The position numbers and the translations under genes are program-made. From an uncultured Ruminococcus sp. (GTDB lineage Bacteria; Bacillota; Clostridia; Oscillospirales; Acutalibacteraceae), in assembly GCA_904393835.1 (NCBI GenBank), contig CAJFNC010000001.1, positions 62,001 through 126,000 on the forward strand: 64,000 nucleotides of DNA. Reading direction: 5' to 3'. This document shows positions 60,955-64,000 of the stretch, piece by piece. Below the pieces are notes generated by a model. That model saw only the letters and a program-made list of their open reading frames with translations. It had not been told where the DNA came from and searched no databases. Numbering within the stretch: position 1 is the first letter of the stretch; every line of letters begins with the position of its first letter.

Positions 60955-63331
60955 AAAATTATTGAGCGAAAAAGAATTTGTGCTGCTTGACGGCGCTATG
61001 GGCACACTTATTCAGAAAAGCGGCGCAGAGTACAAGTCCGTGCCCGAAACCTTAAATATAACGCACCCTGAGCTGATTGAATCATTTCACAGGGCATACG
61101 TTGAGGCAGGCACTGACATTGTGTATGCAAACACATTCGGCGCAAATGCGTACAAGCTCAAGGAGAGCGGTTACAGTGTTGAGGAAATTATCGGATCGGC
61201 GGTTAAAATTGCCAAAAAGGCGTGCGAGGGTACCGATGCTTATGTGGCGCTCGACATCGGTCCGATAGGTCAGCTTCTTGAGCCTGCGGGCGCGATGACC
61301 TTTGACGAGGCTTACGAATATTTTAAACAGGAAATTCTTGCGGGCAAGGGCGCCGACGTTATTGTTTTTGAGACAATGACCGATTTATATGAGCTAAAGG
61401 CTGCCGTGCTTGCTGCAAAGGAAAATTGTGACAAACCGATTATCGCAACAATGACTTTTGAGCGCAACGGCAGAACATTTACGGGCGTATTGCCCTCTGC
61501 AGCGGCAGTTACCCTGACGGGACTCGGTGTGGACGCAATCGGTGTGAACTGCTCGCTCGGCCCTGACGAGCTTGAACCCGTTATAAGTGAGATGTCAAAA
61601 TACACCGATTTGCCGCTTGTAATCAAGGCAAATGCGGGGCTTCCCGATCCAAACAGCAATGAGTACGATATTTTACCCGACAGGTTTGCACAATGCGTGT
61701 GTGATTTGCTCAAATACGGTGTAAAAATTATCGGCGGCTGCTGCGGAACAACTCCCGAATATATTGAAATGATTAAAAAGTCGATTGCCGACAAAAAATA
61801 CACGCCGCAGCAAAAGAGCGTTGATACTACCGTTTGCAGTTCCAGCACCGTGGTGGAAATCAACTGCCCCAGAATTATCGGCGAAAGAATTAACCCGACA
61901 GGCAAAAAGCTGTTTAAGCAGGCGCTTGTCGATAACAACATCGACTATATACTTACCCAGGCTCTAAGCCAGGTTGACGGCGGAGCTGAAATTCTCGACG
62001 TCAACGTCGGTCATCCCGAAATTGACGAAAAGAAGATGATGGTTTCCGTTTTAAAGGCAATCCAGAGCGTGTGCGACGCTCCGCTTCAGATTGACTCCAC
62101 AAAGCCCGACGTGCTTGAGGCGGGACTCAGATACTACAACGGCAAGCCTATTGTAAACTCGGTCAACGGCGAGGAAAAAAGCCTCAGTTCCGTTTTGCCG
62201 CTTGTAAAAAAATACGGTGCGTCGGTTGTAGGTCTTACCCTCGATGAAAACGGTATTCCCAAGTCAGCGGACGGAAGATTTGAAATAGCGAAACGCATTG
62301 TAGAGAGAGCCGAAGCGCTCGGCATTGACCGCAGGGACGTTTATATAGACTGCCTTACGCTTACCGTTTCGGCAGAGCAGGACGCCTGCCGTGAAACTCT
62401 CGGGGCTTTGCACAGGGTAAAAACCGAACTTGGTTGCAAAACCTGCTTAGGCGTTTCAAATATTTCTTTCGGACTACCTAACAGAGAGCTTGTTACAAGG
62501 ACTTTTCTCACTATGGCGTTGGAAGAGGGACTTGATTTGCCGATTATCAATCCGAACGTCGATTCGATAACGGGTGCAGTTATGGCGTACAGAGTGCTTG
62601 CCGGAATCGACAAAAACTCATCGGCATTTATCGAAAAGTACAACGACGTAAAGTCCGAAGCGCCTAAGATGTCAGGCGGAAAAGACGTTGACATTTTCAC
62701 TGCCGTTTACAGCGGACTTAAAACCGAGGGCGCCGAGGCGGTCAGAAAACTGCTTAAAACCGTTGACGCAATGGAAATTGTAAACACTATGCTAATTCCT
62801 GCGCTCGACAAGGTTGGCGACGATTTTGAAAAAAACAAAATATTTCTGCCTCAGCTTATTCAGAGCGCAAACGCCGCTCAGGAATGCTTTGAGGTAATAA
62901 AAGAGCATATTTCAAAGACAAGCGGTTCTCCCGTGAGCAAGGGAAAAATTATTCTCGCAACTGTAAAAGGCGATATTCACGATATAGGCAAGAATATCGT
63001 AAAGGTTCTTCTCGACAATTACGGCTATACAGTAGTTGACTTGGGAAGAGATGTTGACCCACAGCTTATTGTTGATACTGCCGTTGAGCAAAACATAAAA
63101 ATGATTGGACTTTCGGCTCTTATGACAACAACGCTCAAGAGTATGGAGGATACGATTAAACTTATAAGAGAAAGAAAAGAGCTGCAAAATCCCGACGGCA
63201 CAAGCAAGTGCGTTGTGTTTGTGGGCGGCGCAGTTCTTACAAAAGACTACGCTATGAAAATCGGCGCGGACTACTACTGTAAGGACGCCAAAGAAAGCGT
63301 TGATACCGCAAAATTAGTTTTTGGGGGTTGA
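60944..63331 (+). CDS. metH: Cobalamin-dependent methionine synthase lacking the reactivation domain
   Basis: MetH transfers methyl from methyl-THF to homocysteine through cobalamin. The homocysteine domain (about 1-290) has the zinc Cys residues in GVNCSLGP and IIGGCCGTTPEY. The pterin domain (about 305-570) has NPTGKKLFKQAL and DVNVGHPEID. The cap and cobalamin domains (about 590-795) have VKGDIHDIGKNIVKVLL with the axial His. It stops there: the activation domain is the preceding gene. 795 aa. GTG 60944 follows ggagaaacggag. Confidence 0.95.
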   Translation: MDFKKLLSEKEFVLLDGAMGTLIQKSGAEYKSVPETLNITHPELIESFHRAYVEAGTDIVYANTFGANAYKLKESGYSVEEIIGSAVKIAKKACEGTDAYVALDIGPIGQLLEPAGAMTFDEAYEYFKQEILAGKGADVIVFETMTDLYELKAAVLAAKENCDKPIIATMTFERNGRTFTGVLPSAAAVTLTGLGVDAIGVNCSLGPDELEPVISEMSKYTDLPLVIKANAGLPDPNSNEYDILPDRFAQCVCDLLKYGVKIIGGCCGTTPEYIEMIKKSIADKKYTPQQKSVDTTVCSSSTVVEINCPRIIGERINPTGKKLFKQALVDNNIDYILTQALSQVDGGAEILDVNVGHPEIDEKKMMVSVLKAIQSVCDAPLQIDSTKPDVLEAGLRYYNGKPIVNSVNGEEKSLSSVLPLVKKYGASVVGLTLDENGIPKSADGRFEIAKRIVERAEALGIDRRDVYIDCLTLTVSAEQDACRETLGALHRVKTELGCKTCLGVSNISFGLPNRELVTRTFLTMALEEGLDLPIINPNVDSITGAVMAYRVLAGIDKNSSAFIEKYNDVKSEAPKMSGGKDVDIFTAVYSGLKTEGAEAVRKLLKTVDAMEIVNTMLIPALDKVGDDFEKNKIFLPQLIQSANAAQECFEVIKEHISKTSGSPVSKGKIILATVKGDIHDIGKNIVKVLLDNYGYTVVDLGRDVDPQLIVDTAVEQNIKMIGLSALMTTTLKSMEDTIKLIRERKELQNPDGTSKCVVFVGGAVLTKDYAMKIGADYYCKDAKESVDTAKLVFGG

Positions 63332-63334
63332 TTT

Positions 63335-64000
63335 GTGAGTTCGACTTTGCGTAAAAAAGAGGATAGCTCAATAGATATCGTAAAATTTATTAGCTCTTTT
63401 CTTATTGTATCAATACATTCATCTCCTTTTGAAGATTATTCTGCTACTTTTAATTATTATTTTGAAAATGTTTTTGCAAGAATAGCAGTTTGCTTGTTTT
63501 TTGTCATTACAGGTTATTATTTTTTTAAGGGGATAGATTTTGAAAACGGTAAAATAAAAAAATCAAAGGAAAATAAACAAAGATTATTTAAATATGTAAG
63601 TCGAATACTTATTTTATATGTTGTTTGGTCTTTAATTTATTTAGTATGGATGATTCCCGAATGGTATAACACCGGATGGTTGTCGCTTATGGCTTTTATT
63701 GATTTTGGAATAAGCTTTTTATTAAATTCCGGCTATTATCACTTGTGGTTTTTGCTAGGCTTGATATATGCAATACCGATAATGTATTTTTTGTTAAGAT
63801 TTATAAGGTTAAAGTACTTTGTTGTGCTGAGTTTTTTAATTTATATTTTTGGTATGTTATCAAATACATACTCTTTTATCGGATTGCCTACCAATAAATA
63901 CATACAAATGCTTTATGAATCAGTCCCTATATTAAATACGGTGATATTTGTAGTAATACCGCTTTTGTGTATTTCGATTATTGCTCAAAAAATCAATTTG
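63335..64000 (+). CDS. Acyltransferase 3 family membrane protein (truncated by the window end)
   Basis: The first 222 residues of a polytopic protein are visible, and the frame is open to the last base. It starts SSTLRKKEDSSIDIVKFISS with the family Arg/Asp pattern, has His at SIHSSPFE and at YYHLWFLLGLIYAIP, and about six hydrophobic helices. Members O-acetylate surface polysaccharide or peptidoglycan. GTG 63335 follows ggggg, four bases after the metH stop. The base composition is much more AT-rich than that of metH, and the codon choice shifts to A/T endings, suggesting transfer. Confidence 0.85.
   Translation, partial: MSSTLRKKEDSSIDIVKFISSFLIVSIHSSPFEDYSATFNYYFENVFARIAVCLFFVITGYYFFKGIDFENGKIKKSKENKQRLFKYVSRILILYVVWSLIYLVWMIPEWYNTGWLSLMAFIDFGISFLLNSGYYHLWFLLGLIYAIPIMYFLLRFIRLKYFVVLSFLIYIFGMLSNTYSFIGLPTNKYIQMLYESVPILNTVIFVVIPLLCISIIAQKINL

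Overview
The window looks like chromosome of an anaerobic, spore-forming, low-to-moderate GC Clostridia, most like the Ruminococcaceae/Oscillospiraceae group. Pointers are a spoIIID gene, hrcA with a perfect CIRCE operator, pyruvate formate-lyase with its activase, a bifunctional AdhE, rubredoxin, Gram-positive type lipoproteins, wall hydrolases and an L,D-transpeptidase, strong SD sequences, and frequent GTG/TTG starts. The species call is inference. No rRNA, CRISPR array, intact transposon or prophage was seen. One tRNA gene is present.

Layout. 0.2-9 kb: a two-component system, an acyltransferase-like membrane protein, a phosphohexomutase, an 88-aa conserved-looking protein behind a structured leader, a membrane-anchored XRE regulator and a GH31 alpha-glucosidase. 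9-16 kb: asnB with an acidic tail, an M14 carboxypeptidase, a NUDIX hydrolase, ribF, a 49-aa membrane peptide, rpsT and another small membrane protein. 16-22.5 kb: the heat-shock operon hrcA-grpE-dnaK-dnaJ-prmA and a membrane protein. 22.5-23.2 kb: a gene-free stretch with several strong hairpins, tRNA-Met(CAT) and two partial copies of the tRNA 3' end. 23-31 kb: asparaginase, TspO, an APH-type kinase, a surface protein, adhE and a leucine-rich-repeat lipoprotein. 31-35 kb: a CPA2 antiporter and an NlpC/P60 hydrolase with peptidoglycan-binding domains. 35-39.4 kb: a LysR regulator divergent from a redox operon in which two genes (iron alcohol dehydrogenase and lipoprotein aldo/keto reductase) each carry one in-frame stop. 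39.5-46 kb: an HD hydrolase, rubredoxin, a DUF815 ATPase, a substrate-binding lipoprotein fused to a peptidoglycan-binding domain, an L,D-transpeptidase, a DUF5662 protein and a second HD protein. 46-51 kb: pflB behind a ZTP (pfl-motif) riboswitch, pflA, a mismatch glycosylase, a Nif11-like peptide and a FliB-like Cys-rich protein. 51-55.7 kb: rpsL-rpsG-fusA and tuf. 55.7-64 kb: mgtE behind a long structured leader, a DegT aminotransferase, spoIIID, metF, a stand-alone MetH reactivation domain, metH and a truncated AT-rich acyltransferase.

How the parts fit together. PflB/PflA make acetyl-CoA and formate; formate feeds formyl- and methyl-THF, which MetF and MetH use for methionine, and the ZTP riboswitch ties pflB to one-carbon status. 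AdhE re-oxidises NADH by making ethanol from the acetyl-CoA. The wall enzymes (NlpC/P60, L,D-transpeptidase, PG-binding lipoprotein, M14 peptidase) form a dispersed cell-envelope set.

The most interesting candidates for undescribed biology are the Nif11-like peptide paired with a FliB-type protein (49.6-50.9 kb), the uncharacterised mgtE leader RNA (55.9-56.2 kb), the two interrupted genes in the LysR-controlled operon (36.4-39.4 kb), and the tRNA-derived repeats at 22.8-23.1 kb. All starts, domains and motifs were read by eye; no similarity search was run.
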